A DNA stretch of 64,000 nucleotides from CAVTWY01 sp963738575 (lineage in GTDB: Bacteria; Pseudomonadota; Gammaproteobacteria; Burkholderiales; Burkholderiaceae_C). The notes beneath the pieces are model-generated. The model had not been told where the DNA came from. It was given only the letters and a program-made list of their open reading frames with translations, and searched no databases. This document shows positions 53,631-61,716 of the stretch, piece after piece (positions within the stretch are counted from its first letter, which is position 1; the number at the start of each line of letters is the position of its first letter). Position numbers and translations under genes: made by a program. The stretch covers positions 434,001-498,000 of the forward strand of contig CAVTWY010000004.1 in assembly GCA_963738575.1 (NCBI GenBank). Reading direction: 5' to 3'.

Positions 53631-54433
53631 GCTTGAAATCGGCCGAACCCTTACCGACGAGCGTGCGCTGGTTGCTGCCGCTGTCGGTGCTGACGGTGCT
53701 GCTGGTGGCCTGGGAGATCGCGGTACGCGTCACGCAGTCGCAGGGCCTGGTTCCGCCGCCGTCGGGGGTTTTGCGCAGCGGCGTCGATCTGACCACCAGC
53801 GGCGTCATCGTCGAGGCCATGTCGGGGAGTCTGAAGCGGGTGCTGATCGGCTTTGCGGTCGGCGGCCTGATCGGCATTCCACTAGGCCTGGCGATTGGCA
53901 CCCTGCCGGCCTTCGACCGTGCCATGCGCCCGGTGCTCGACGCCCTGCGCTCGATCGCGCCTATCGCCTGGATTCCGATGGCGATCCTTTGGCTGGGCGT
54001 ACGCGGCGACGCCGCGCTGTTCGTGGTCGCCTATGCGGCCACGTTCCCCTTCGTCGTCAATGCCAACCAGGCCGCGCGCTTGGTCGACCGGCGCCTGACT
54101 GCCGCCGCCCGCGCCCTGGGAGCGGGGTCGTGGGTGATGTTCCGCTCTGTTTTGCTGCCGAGTTGCATGCCGATGATCTTCACCGGCGCGCGCATTGCGC
54201 TGGCCTTTGCCTGGGCCTCGATCATCGCGGCGGAACTGGCGATCGGGATCAAGGTCGCGGGTCAGGGCCGCAGCGTGGCTGGTATCGGCCAACTGATGGT
54301 CGAGACCCTTTACGTCAAGCGCGACGTCGATGCGCTGGTGTTCTACATGCTGGTGATCGGCGCAGTCAGCTTCCTGATTGATGCCGGACTGCGCCGACTG
54401 CAAGCCAAAGTGTTGCCCTGGAGCCCGCAATGA
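53627..54433 (+). CDS. ABC transporter permease, SsuC/TauC type
   Basis: A 268-residue permease of the nitrate/sulfonate/taurine class with about six membrane helices and an EAA loop LTAARALGAGSWVMFRSV LLP near residue 155. RSIAPIAWIPMAILWLG near 105 parallels the first permease, so the transporter uses two different permease subunits. ATG at 53627 overlaps the TGA of the preceding gene; the longer open frame from 53381 is an artefact of that gene's frameshift. It overlaps the ATPase gene by four bases. Confidence 0.9.
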   Translation: MSLKSAEPLPTSVRWLLPLSVLTVLLVAWEIAVRVTQSQGLVPPPSGVLRSGVDLTTSGVIVEAMSGSLKRVLIGFAVGGLIGIPLGLAIGTLPAFDRAMRPVLDALRSIAPIAWIPMAILWLGVRGDAALFVVAYAATFPFVVNANQAARLVDRRLTAAARALGAGSWVMFRSVLLPSCMPMIFTGARIALAFAWASIIAAELAIGIKVAGQGRSVAGIGQLMVETLYVKRDVDALVFYMLVIGAVSFLIDAGLRRLQAKVLPWSPQ

Positions 54434-55263
54434 CCACCGCGTTTCTGGAGCCCTCCATGCACCCCATCGTGAGAATGACCGGCGTCGGCAAGGTCTATGT
54501 CTCGGCCAGTGACGGCCACCGCGTCGAGGCCCTGGCCGGCGTCGACTTCGAATTCAAGCGCGGCGAGTTCCTGACCGTCGTCGGCCCCTCAGGTTGCGGC
54601 AAATCCACCTTGCTCTCGTTGATCGCCGGCTTCAATGCACCGACCAGTGGCCAGGTTGAATTCGAAGGCCAGCGCGTTACCGGCCCTGGCCCGGAACGCG
54701 GCGTCATGTTCCAGGACTACGCGCTGTTCCCTTGGCGCACCGTGGCCGGCAACATCGAGTTCGGCCCCTTCGCGCGCGGCGTTGATGCAGCCAGCCGCCG
54801 CGCCAAGGCGCAGGCGCTGATCCAGGTGGTCGGCCTGGGCGGCTTCGAGAACCGCTATCCGCATGAGCTGTCAGGCGGCATGCGCCAACGCTGCGCACTG
54901 GCGCGCATGCTCGCCAACGACCCCAAGATGTGGTTGATGGACGAGCCGCTCGCAGCCGTCGACTTGCAGACGCGCATCATCCTGCAGGACGAATTGCTGC
55001 GCCTGTGGGGCGACGGCGAGGACGGCAAGGAACGCCCGACCGTGATGTTCGTGACCCACGGCATCGACGAGGCTGTACTGCTGGCCGACCGCATTCTGGT
55101 GCTTGGACGGCGTCCCGGCCGCATCAAGGAGGTCGTGACTGTGGACCTGCCGCGGCCGCGCGCGCGGCTGCGCGCCTCGCCAGAGATGGCGCACCTGGTG
55201 GCGCATGTGTGGAACCTCATCCGCGACGAGGCGGCGCAAGCCATCACCGAAGAGACCAACTGA
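54430..55263 (+). CDS. ABC transporter ATP-binding protein, SsuB/TauB type
   Basis: A 277-residue ATPase with Walker A GPSGCGKSTL, Q-loop MFQDYALFPWRTVAGN, signature ELSGGMRQRCALARML, Walker B MWLMDEPLAAVD and H-loop VTHGIDEAVLLADRI. LGRRPGRIKEVVTVDLPRPR near the end is typical of the nitrate/sulfonate/taurine import ATPases. It starts in an ATGA overlap with permease two and is followed after 35 bases by the binding protein. Confidence 0.93.
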   Translation: MTTAFLEPSMHPIVRMTGVGKVYVSASDGHRVEALAGVDFEFKRGEFLTVVGPSGCGKSTLLSLIAGFNAPTSGQVEFEGQRVTGPGPERGVMFQDYALFPWRTVAGNIEFGPFARGVDAASRRAKAQALIQVVGLGGFENRYPHELSGGMRQRCALARMLANDPKMWLMDEPLAAVDLQTRIILQDELLRLWGDGEDGKERPTVMFVTHGIDEAVLLADRILVLGRRPGRIKEVVTVDLPRPRARLRASPEMAHLVAHVWNLIRDEAAQAITEETN

Positions 55264-55298
55264 TCCCTTGTTGCAAGTCACTTTTTCTGGAGACACAC

Positions 55299-56504
55299 AT
55301 GAACGCATTCAATCGACGCGAATTTATTGCCGCCACGTCTGCGCTGGCCGCGCTGCCGATGCTCCATGCCAGCCCGGCCATGGCACAGGCGCTGAAGCTC
55401 ACGATGGGGGTCGGCCTGGCCACTGAAGCCGGCGCCCTGATTTTGAAGATGCAGCAGGACAAACTGCTGGAGCAGGCCTGCAAGGAACTGGGCATCGGCG
55501 ACGTCGACGCCGAATACCTGTCGTTCCCGGTGTTGCTGCGCATGCTGCAGGGCATTGCTGCGGGGCAACTGCAATTTGGCGCCCTGGGTTCCACGCCCTG
55601 CATCCGCGCCCTCACCGGGCCCGACCCGGTGGTTCCCATCGCCCTGGTCGGCGGCGGCAACGTTTTCCCGCTCCAGGTACCGCCCAACTCGCCGATCCAC
55701 AACCTGGGAGACCTCAAGGGCAAGACCGTCCTGACCATCGTCGGTTCGGACCTGCATCTCACCTTTGTGCGCATGATCAAGGCGCATTTCGGCGTTGACG
55801 ATCCCAAAGAGGTGGGCATCACCGTGCGCAACATGAACGCATTGACCGAACTGGGACGGGCCCAACCTGGCATCGACGCGGTGGTCGGCGTTGACCCCAC
55901 ATCGTCGACCGCCGAGCGCGACGGTCTGATGATCACGGTCGTGCGCAACGACGGTAAGACCGGCGCCGCCTACGAGGGGCCGGAGGGCAAAGGCGCGGGC
56001 AAGACCGTTGCGACTTTCAGCAAGACCCCGTTCGCACCGGAGGCCTACTACCCGCATCGCATCTGGTTGGTGGCGCGCCGTGATTTCCTGGCTAACAACC
56101 CGAAGGCTGTGACCGCCTTGCTGATCGCCAACCAACGCGCCGTGGCCGCCCTGACCAAGGCTGGCATCGGCGAGATCATCAAGGTGGGCACCCCCAACTG
56201 GGCCGGCAACCCAGTCTCGCAAGGCGACTGGATCAACAACGTGTTGTGGAAGCGCCGCGGCTGGTCGTGGATCACCGAAGGCGATGCGCGCACCCTGGTC
56301 GGCCTGTCGAGCACCAAGGCGATCTTCCAGAAGGCGCTCGACCCCGAAGAGGCGAAGAAGCTGTTTGCACTGGGCGCCGACGTGTCCCGCGCGGCCTACC
56401 AGGCCACCGGTGCGGTGCCCGCGCGCGCCGTCTTCGACGACCTGAAGTCCGACACCCGTGGCAAGCCGGTGTGGGAGGCGGCGACGTGGAACCTCAAGGC
56501 CTGA
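55299..56504 (+). CDS. ABC transporter substrate-binding protein (NitT/TauT-like), Tat signal
   Basis: A 401-residue periplasmic receptor. The N-terminus FNRREFIAATSALAALPML has a twin-arginine motif (NRREFI) and ends in AMAQA, suggesting Tat export of a folded protein. SsuA/NMT1-like segments include LSFPVLLRMLQGIAAGQLQF, FPLQVPPNSPIHNLGDLKGK and VTALLIANQRAVAALTKAGI. GGAG sits seven bases before the ATG at 55299. The class binds sulfonates, nitrate, taurine, thiamine precursors and aromatic acids; the neighbouring sugar-acid enzymes point to a sugar-derived or sulfo-sugar ligand, as inference. Confidence 0.87.
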   Translation: MNAFNRREFIAATSALAALPMLHASPAMAQALKLTMGVGLATEAGALILKMQQDKLLEQACKELGIGDVDAEYLSFPVLLRMLQGIAAGQLQFGALGSTPCIRALTGPDPVVPIALVGGGNVFPLQVPPNSPIHNLGDLKGKTVLTIVGSDLHLTFVRMIKAHFGVDDPKEVGITVRNMNALTELGRAQPGIDAVVGVDPTSSTAERDGLMITVVRNDGKTGAAYEGPEGKGAGKTVATFSKTPFAPEAYYPHRIWLVARRDFLANNPKAVTALLIANQRAVAALTKAGIGEIIKVGTPNWAGNPVSQGDWINNVLWKRRGWSWITEGDARTLVGLSSTKAIFQKALDPEEAKKLFALGADVSRAAYQATGAVPARAVFDDLKSDTRGKPVWEAATWNLKA

Positions 56505-57310
56505 CGAGCGACGCCCTGCAGCGCCTAGCGCGGCGTTTCTCGATGGCCGGGCGGCGGGCCCTGGTTACCGGCGGCAGCATGTCGATCGGGCGGGCCATCG
56601 TGCTGGCCTTTGCCGACGCCGGTGCCGAGCTCGCAATCCAGTACGCGGCTTCGGCAGACAGCGCGCTCGCAAACGACAGCGCGGCGCAGGAACTGGCCCG
56701 GCTGCTCGCCGAGCGCGGCGTTCGACACGGGCTGATCGAGGCCGACTTTGCCAACGCAGGCGAAGGCACGCGGACCGTGCGCGCCGCCGAACAATTGCTC
56801 GGCGGCGTCGACGTGCTCGTGCTCTGCGCGTCGGTGCAGCAGCGCGAACCCTTCAGCGCCATCAGCGTGGCCGAGCGCGAGCGCCAGACACGTATCAATT
56901 TCGACGCCAGCGTGGAGCTGCTGCAGGCTGTGGTGCCGGGCATGCAATCGCGCGGCTGGGGCCGGATCCTGACGATAGGCAGCGTGAATCAGACCCGTCC
57001 CGAGCCGGAGCTGGCCATCTACGCGGCGCTCAAATGTGCACAGCACAACATCGGCATCAACCTCGCGCGCCAGCTGGCGCCCCATGGGGTGACTGTCAAC
57101 AACCTGTCGCCCGGCTTGGTAGCCACTGCACGCAACAGCTGGCGCCGCGCCGATGCGGCGCAATGGGAGGCCATTGCGCGCGGCGCCAATCCCATGGGGC
57201 GCGCCGGCACCCCCGAGGAAATGGCAGGCGCCGCCTTGCTGTTGTGTTCGGATGCTGGCAGCTTCATCACCGGTGCGGATCTGCAGGCTACCGGCGGCGC
57301 GCATCTTTGA
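56486..57310 (+). CDS. SDR-family dehydrogenase, GTG start
   Basis: A 274-residue short-chain dehydrogenase. The cofactor motif ALVTGGSMSIGRA is near residue 22, the Ser in TIGSVNQTRPEPE near 163 and the catalytic YAALK near 175. The C-terminus ITGADLQATGGAHL is family-typical. GTG at 56486 is chosen because GGGAGG lies seven bases before it; the gene then overlaps the binding-protein end by 19 bases, indicating translational coupling. The longer frame from 56246 is antiparallel noise within the previous gene. It probably oxidises the sugar substrate or reduces a product of the operon. Confidence 0.9.
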   Translation: MEPQGLTSDALQRLARRFSMAGRRALVTGGSMSIGRAIVLAFADAGAELAIQYAASADSALANDSAAQELARLLAERGVRHGLIEADFANAGEGTRTVRAAEQLLGGVDVLVLCASVQQREPFSAISVAERERQTRINFDASVELLQAVVPGMQSRGWGRILTIGSVNQTRPEPELAIYAALKCAQHNIGINLARQLAPHGVTVNNLSPGLVATARNSWRRADAAQWEAIARGANPMGRAGTPEEMAGAALLLCSDAGSFITGADLQATGGAHL

Positions 57311-57410
57311 GTGGCTACCTGCGTTGTGCTGCGTTTGGCCACGGAGAAGGGCGGCGGCCAGCGTCTGAACCAACGCGAAGAAGAAAACCCTCGCGGATCA
57401 AGAACTTCGC

Positions 57411-57486
57411 TGGTGCGCCCGGCTGGAATCGAACCAGCGGCCCTTGGCTTCGGAGGCCAATACTCTATCCACTGAGCTACGGGCGC
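57411..57486 (-). tRNA. tRNA-Arg (anticodon CCG)
   Basis: A complete cloverleaf on the minus strand: acceptor GCGCCCG (57480-57486) pairing with CGGGCGC, D-arm GCTCAGTGGATAGAGT, anticodon stem TTGGC/GCCAA with loop CTCCGAA (anticodon CCG, reading CGG), T-arm GCTGGTTCGATTCCAGC and encoded ACCA at the 3' end (57411-57414). Its 3' end faces the putative island at 49.2-57.3 kb. Confidence 0.96.
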
Positions 57487-57578
57487 GAAGTTGTCTGAAG
57501 AAGCGTCGGTGTGGGCATTCAGTGTAGCAGCGCACCCTCATTCAAAGGCAGGATGGGGCGAGGGACGGGGGCGCTGCT

Positions 57579-57584
57579 TATAAT
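57579..57584 (+). promoter_or_regulatory. Candidate -10 element for the cytochrome gene
   Basis: A perfect TATAAT in GC-rich DNA about 110 bases before the cytochrome start, with no good -35. The remaining gap 57487-57694 shows nothing else. Confidence 0.3.
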
Positions 57585-57694
57585 TGAGAGTTGTGCACGG
57601 GGGCGCTGGTCGGTCCTGTGGCGCACGCGGTGCGGCGTCAGTTGGACGGTTGCGCAGCGTCGTTTGTTTTAGCAAATCCTGAAGGCCCGCCCCC

Positions 57695-58612
57695 ATGAGC
57701 AACGCTCAGCATCAACCCCACGGTGACAAATCGCACGCGGCGCATGACGCGCACGAAGTGCATGAGGGGCCCATCAAGACGCCCAAGCAGTTGATGTGGG
57801 CTGTGGCCGCCGGGTTTTTGGTGCCCATCATCGCCGCCATCATGCTGGCCAATTTTGTGTCGTCGGGCAAACGCCCGGCCGCCGGCAGCCAAAGCCTTGA
57901 GCCCGAAGCCGTGGCGCGCCGCATCCAGCCCGTGGGCCGGGTTGAGGTTAAAGACCCCAACGACGTGACCGCCATGAAAACAGGCCAGCAGGTTTACGAC
58001 GCGCAGTGTGTGGCCTGCCACACCAGCGGCGCCGCTGGTGCGCCCAAGCTGGGTGACGCAGCCGCGTGGGCCCCGCGCATCAAGACAGGCTACGAAGCCT
58101 TGGTGCAGTCGTCACTCAAAGGCAAAGGCAGCATGGGCGCCCAGGGCGGTGGTGACTTCAGTGACTTTGAGATTGCCCGCGCGGTGACGTACTTGGCCAA
58201 CCAAGGGGGTGCCAAGTTTGACGAGCCCAAGTTTGTGGCCGCCGTGACCGCTGACGCCGCTGCAGCCGCGCCAGCCGTTGCCGCTGCCCCAGCCGCAACA
58301 ACCGCCGTCGCGGCCGTTGCTGCGGCAGCCACCACCGCCGTGGCAGCCGTGGCCCCAGCCGCCACCAAGGCCGAAGTACCGCCTGCGCTCTACACCCAAA
58401 TCTGTGCTGCTTGCCATGTGGCCGGCGTTGCCAACGCGCCCAAGCCTGGCGACAAGGCCGCCTGGGCTGCCCGCACCGGCGCCGGCGTTGACGGCCTGAC
58501 GGCGTCAGTGATCAAAGGCAAGGGCGCGATGCCCGCGCGCGGCGGCGCTGCCACGTCCAGCGACGCCGAAATCAAGGGCGCTGTGGCTTACATGCTGTCG
58601 CTGCTGAAGTGA
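57695..58612 (+). CDS. Di-haem c-type cytochrome (cytochrome c5 family)
   Basis: A 305-residue membrane-anchored cytochrome. A His-rich cytoplasmic tail is followed by one membrane helix (residues about 35-53). There are two c5-like domains with haem sites CVACH (near 106) and CAACH (near 236) and axial-Met regions KGKGSMGAQGGG and KGKGAMPARGG. They are joined by an Ala-rich linker (residues about 180-220). It would shuttle electrons in the periplasm to a terminal oxidase; the partner is not in the window. Confidence 0.92.
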   Translation: MSNAQHQPHGDKSHAAHDAHEVHEGPIKTPKQLMWAVAAGFLVPIIAAIMLANFVSSGKRPAAGSQSLEPEAVARRIQPVGRVEVKDPNDVTAMKTGQQVYDAQCVACHTSGAAGAPKLGDAAAWAPRIKTGYEALVQSSLKGKGSMGAQGGGDFSDFEIARAVTYLANQGGAKFDEPKFVAAVTADAAAAAPAVAAAPAATTAVAAVAAAATTAVAAVAPAATKAEVPPALYTQICAACHVAGVANAPKPGDKAAWAARTGAGVDGLTASVIKGKGAMPARGGAATSSDAEIKGAVAYMLSLLK

Positions 58613-58767
58613 CGGGGTGGGGCATCGCAGCCCTATTGGATGCCGACACAGTTGCGATGCATGGTGGCGTGAGCGCTCTTGCAGGACGGCACTTCACGCC
58701 CAAGTAGGTGTGCTCGCTCTGGGTGGTGGGCTTGTTGCTGTCACGCTATAAGCGCCGGGCCGCCTAA

Positions 58768-58959
58768 CTAGCCCTTGAGCCGCTTGATAATCGCAGCCCC
58801 CGCAAGCAATTCAAGCTGCGCCTCCAAACGAATGACCCTCGCTGTCAGGTCTTCAAGTTTGACCTGCTGCGCCTTCATCGCCTCGGACTGCCGGTTGACT
58901 TTGTCCTCCAGCTTGATCATGGAGGTGAGCGCGCCCCATACGCGTTCGGTGACGCCCAT
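58768..58959 (-). CDS. Small coiled-coil protein
   Basis: A 63-residue protein beginning MGVTERVWGALTSMIKLEDK, with strong heptad periodicity (VNRQSEAMKAQQVKLEDLTA RVIRLEAQLELL). Its ATG overlaps the stop of the upstream RHH-like gene (TGATG at 58957-58961), so the two are co-translated. A trailing IIKRLKG is basic. Function is unknown; a regulator partner or a toxin-like role is possible. Confidence 0.75.
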   Translation of the reverse strand: MGVTERVWGALTSMIKLEDKVNRQSEAMKAQQVKLEDLTARVIRLEAQLELLAGAAIIKRLKG

Positions 58960-59258
58960 CAGGCAGCCTTTCGGAGGGCTGCTTTGGCGGCCTTGGTTTC
59001 CATGGCGGCGATGCGCTTGTTGCTGGCTTCAATGAAGGCCAGTGCGTCATCAATGGCGGCGCCGGCACGGTCGGCAGCGCCCTTGGCCGCGTCGGCCAGG
59101 GCCCCCAGTTCAGCGTCTGATTCGTTGGGTGCGTAGGCAAAGGCGCCACGTCGCATCAACTCAGACACGGGCATGTCGAGCTTTTTGGCTTTGGCCGTGA
59201 TGGCCTTTTTGTCCAGCGTGGTGGCTTGCACAACAATGCGTTGGGTGGCAGCTGGCAC
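58959..59258 (-). CDS. Small ribbon-helix-helix-like protein, GTG start
   Basis: A 99-residue protein. VPAATQRIVVQATTLDKKAI then TAKAKKLDMPVSELMRRGAF resembles the strand and helices of ribbon-helix-helix regulators, followed by a helical tail (ELGALADAAKGAADRAGAAI). GTG at 59258 is chosen because GGGAG (59264-59268) lies five bases before it. The ATG at 59291 falls inside the -10 box of the apparent promoter and so cannot be in the mRNA. It is probably an autorepressor of the two-gene unit. Confidence 0.72.
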   Translation of the reverse strand: MPAATQRIVVQATTLDKKAITAKAKKLDMPVSELMRRGAFAYAPNESDAELGALADAAKGAADRAGAAIDDALAFIEASNKRIAAMETKAAKAALRKAA

Positions 59259-59287
59259 AAGGGCTCCCGGATGCTGGATCGGAATGT

Positions 59288-59318
59288 ACATGGTATGTCC
59301 ATGGACATACCATGTCAA
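59288..59318 (-). promoter_or_regulatory. Palindromic promoter-operator of the RHH/coiled-coil pair
   Basis: A perfect 28-bp palindrome (59288-59315, each half ACATGGTATGTCCA) overlays a minus-strand promoter: -35 TTGACA at 59313-59318, 17-base spacer, -10 TACCAT at 59290-59295. The predicted transcript starts near 59283 and gives a 25-base leader with GGGAG and the GTG start at 59258. A protein bound to the palindrome would cover the promoter. Confidence 0.75.
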
Positions 59319-59324
59319 GCGACC

Positions 59325-59891
59325 CTACGCAACCCTGCGCAACCCCACCGGACTCCGCACAAACCCAAACCGCCCCGGCATCGCCGCAAAGTCCACGTCC
59401 TGCGGCACCCATACCCCCCGTTGCACCTCATCTGCCGCCAAGTGCATGTCTAGGGTGTGCACCAAGCCGATGCCAATGGGGGTGTCGATGAAGAGGCGGC
59501 CTTGGGCGTCGAGGTAGGTGGCCGCCGCGGTGGTGGTGCGGCCGGTGTGGCTGGTGACGGCCATCGCGCCGTTGTTGGTGCTGTTGGCCGTGGGGGCGTC
59601 ATCGCGCGATAAGCGCCAAACCCAGGGTGTGGCCTCCAACTCCAAATAGACACGCTGCGGCCCGTTTTGAAAGTACCAGCAGCCCTGCGCGTCGGCTTCG
59701 TAGTTGCGGTGGATGAAGGCCAGCAGCTTTTCGTGGTCGATGCGACTGCCTTTGACTTGGGGGAAGGGCCCTTGGGCTTGCACTCGGTCGTCGCGCATGA
59801 ACCATTGGCCGCGGGCGTCCAGGGCCAACCAACCGTAGCAGTGGGGTACGTTGGGCCATTTGGCCAGGGCGGCTTTGACGATGTCGTCCAT
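59325..59891 (-). CDS. Conserved hypothetical protein (DUF294x-type)
   Basis: A 188-residue protein that starts MDDIVKAALAKWPNVPHCYG WLALDARGQWFMRDD and contains GSRIDHEKLLAFIHRNYEAD, YFQNGPQRVYLELEATPWVW. From memory this is a domain-of-unknown-function family frequent in Comamonadaceae (DUF2944 or DUF2946; number unverified). No signal or membrane segment. The Trp-rich N-terminal half and the C-terminal half (LDAQGRLFIDTPIGIGLVHT) may be two repeats of one small beta domain. It ends six bases from the operator of the preceding pair. Confidence 0.82.
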   Translation of the reverse strand: MDDIVKAALAKWPNVPHCYGWLALDARGQWFMRDDRVQAQGPFPQVKGSRIDHEKLLAFIHRNYEADAQGCWYFQNGPQRVYLELEATPWVWRLSRDDAPTANSTNNGAMAVTSHTGRTTTAAATYLDAQGRLFIDTPIGIGLVHTLDMHLAADEVQRGVWVPQDVDFAAMPGRFGFVRSPVGLRRVA

Positions 59892-59912
59892 GGGTGACGG
59901 TAGCTTGCTTGG

Positions 59913-60983
59913 CTAGCAAGCGGCAGCAGTTAACCACGTAAGCACCGCGCGGGGCATGGTCATCACGTGACCCGGAGGGGTGCCTGACGGAAACCCCACG
60001 TGGCCGCCGGTGGCCGGGCGCCACATCGTGACGGACGAGCCCACATCAGGGGGGGTGGGCAGGCTTTGCGCCGGCACGAAGGGGTCGTTGCCGGTGTTCA
60101 CCACCAGGGCGGGGATGCGGATGCGGGCCATGTGGGGTTTGGCCGAACCCCGCCGCCAGTAGTCGTCCACCCCCAAGAAGCCATGCAGCGGGCCGGTGAA
60201 GACATCGTCAAACGCGTGCAGGTCTTGCGCTGCCACCACCTTGTCACGGTCAAACAAGCCCGGGTGCTGGGCCAGCTTGGCCAGGGCGCGGGGCTTCATG
60301 GTGCGCAAGAACATGGGGGTGTACGTCAAGCGGTTCAGGCCTTTGCCGATGGCGTGGCCGGCTGCGGTTAGGTCAAGGGGTGAACAAACGGCAGCCACGG
60401 CGGTGGCGGTGCGCGTCGCTTCACTGCCGGCTTCTTGGGACCACCGCAACAACGCATTGCCGCCGAGTGACACACCCACGGCCATGAGTGGCGCCGAGTC
60501 AGCCCGTGGGCCCGAGGTGCCGTTGGCATCGTCTGCCCTTGAGGTGCCGCCTGCCGCGGTGGCCATGCGAGCGCGAAAGCGCGCCAGCATCCACCCAATC
60601 TCTTCAAAGTCACCACTGTGATACGCGCGCGGTGCCAAATTAAGTTCACCCGAGCAACCCCGAAAGTGCGGTACGGCAAAGTTAAGCCCCGCGTCGCGCG
60701 CCAAGCTGGCGAAGGCCAAGGCGTAGTGGCTTTGGGACGAGCCCTCAAGCCCATGGAACAGCACCAGCCATGGGGCCGTGGCGGCTGCATCTTGAAAGTC
60801 CACGTCCACAAAATCACCGTCGGGGGTCGTCCAGCGCTCGCGCCGGTAGGTGGGTTTGGCGCCTTCAAAGCGGCGGCTGTAAAGCGCTGGCCAAATGGTT
60901 TGAGCGTTGCCACCGGGCAGCCAAAAAGGCGCGCGGTAGTCGAATGCTTGGGGAGCGAGCGCGGCGCGTTGGGGCGACAACAT
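59913..60983 (-). CDS. YheT-like alpha/beta hydrolase
   Basis: A 356-residue hydrolase of the YheT/ABHD1-3 group. Landmarks are APFWLPGGNAQTIWPALYSR, LFHGLEGSSQSHYALAFA (oxyanion region), VPHFRGCSGELN, the nucleophile in AVGVSLGGNALLRWSQ near residue 168, NTGNDPFVPAQSLP (Asp) and ATGGHVGFPSGT (His). It is a probable esterase on a lipidic substrate. Its ATG overlaps the stop of the NTF2-like gene (TGATG). Confidence 0.92.
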   Translation of the reverse strand: MLSPQRAALAPQAFDYRAPFWLPGGNAQTIWPALYSRRFEGAKPTYRRERWTTPDGDFVDVDFQDAAATAPWLVLFHGLEGSSQSHYALAFASLARDAGLNFAVPHFRGCSGELNLAPRAYHSGDFEEIGWMLARFRARMATAAGGTSRADDANGTSGPRADSAPLMAVGVSLGGNALLRWSQEAGSEATRTATAVAAVCSPLDLTAAGHAIGKGLNRLTYTPMFLRTMKPRALAKLAQHPGLFDRDKVVAAQDLHAFDDVFTGPLHGFLGVDDYWRRGSAKPHMARIRIPALVVNTGNDPFVPAQSLPTPPDVGSSVTMWRPATGGHVGFPSGTPPGHVMTMPRAVLTWLTAAAC

Positions 60984-61435
60984 CAGTGCAGCGTGGACGG
61001 GCCGTCCGCCGGGTCGATGGGCTCACGCGCAACCCCGGGGCTGGCGTGGTGGGCCACCAGGCGCCAGCCGTGCACCGTCTTGAGGTAGACGTTGGTGGCG
61101 ATGACCCAGGCCGCTTGGGGGCCCTCGTCGGTTTTGATGTCGATGCGCTCGTGCAGGTGGTGCACGGTGCAACCTGGGCCCTCGATGCGCCGCACGTGGG
61201 TGGGGGTGGCGGGGATGGGGCCGTTGCCAAAGATGGATTCAAACGCAGCGCGAATGGCTTGGGGGCCTACCAGGCGCTGACCACCAGGATGAACGCACAC
61301 GATGTCATCGTCGTCGGCCCACACCGACATCAGGCGCTCGAGGTCGCCTTGTTGCAGGGCCTCGTAGAACTGCGCCTCGACGTCGTCGCACGAGGCCACC
61401 AGTGAGGCGGTTTGGGATTTGGGGCGTGCAGCCAT
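60983..61435 (-). CDS. NTF2-like / SnoaL-fold protein
   Basis: A 150-residue cone-fold protein: EAQFYEALQQGDLERLMSVW near residue 20, DDIVCVHPGGQRLVGPQAIR near 43, and a final YLKTVHGWRLVAHHASPG. Such proteins bind small ligands or act as calcium/calmodulin-kinase-II-association-like modules. It is translationally coupled to the YheT gene. Specific function unknown. Confidence 0.85.
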   Translation of the reverse strand: MAARPKSQTASLVASCDDVEAQFYEALQQGDLERLMSVWADDDDIVCVHPGGQRLVGPQAIRAAFESIFGNGPIPATPTHVRRIEGPGCTVHHLHERIDIKTDEGPQAAWVIATNVYLKTVHGWRLVAHHASPGVAREPIDPADGPSTLH

Positions 61436-61467
61436 GGTTCAGGCCGAGGCGTGCGGCAGCGTGTGCG

Positions 61468-61716
61468 TCAATGCGCGTGGCCGGTGCCGCCCTGCAGCCG
61501 GTACACGGTGCCGCAGTAAGGGCACTTGCCTTCGCCGGTCTTGGCGACGTCGATAAAAACGCGCGGGTGCGTGCTCCACAGCGGCATGCGGGGGTTGGGG
61601 CAAGCCACAACGCCATGGCCTTGCAAATCACTGGCCGTGACCACCACCGGCGCCGTGATGCGCCGCGGCGTGGTGATGGTGATGTCGTTGGGTGGGGTGT
61701 CGCGCGGGGTGCTCAT
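61468..61716 (-). CDS. CHCC-type zinc-finger protein
   Basis: An 82-residue protein with a single zinc site C39-x10-H50-x14-C65-x2-C68 (ACPNPRMPLWSTHPRVFIDV, KCPYCGTVYRL), the NDUFS6-like CHCC domain. The first 30 residues are disordered. Its ATG overlaps the ilvE stop by four bases, so it is probably translated from the ilvE mRNA, a common arrangement in betaproteobacteria. Confidence 0.9.
   Translation of the reverse strand: MSTPRDTPPNDITITTPRRITAPVVVTASDLQGHGVVACPNPRMPLWSTHPRVFIDVAKTGEGKCPYCGTVYRLQGGTGHAH

Noticed and set aside
53381..54433. Apparent single long permease ORF of 350 residues
   Set aside because: The first 80 residues are the out-of-frame end of the upstream permease; the true gene starts at 53627 in an ATGA overlap.
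59259..59318. Upstream start codons (ATG at 59291 and earlier) for the RHH-like gene
   Set aside because: They lie within or before the -10 box of the promoter and would not be in the transcript; GTG at 59258 has GGGAG at proper spacing.
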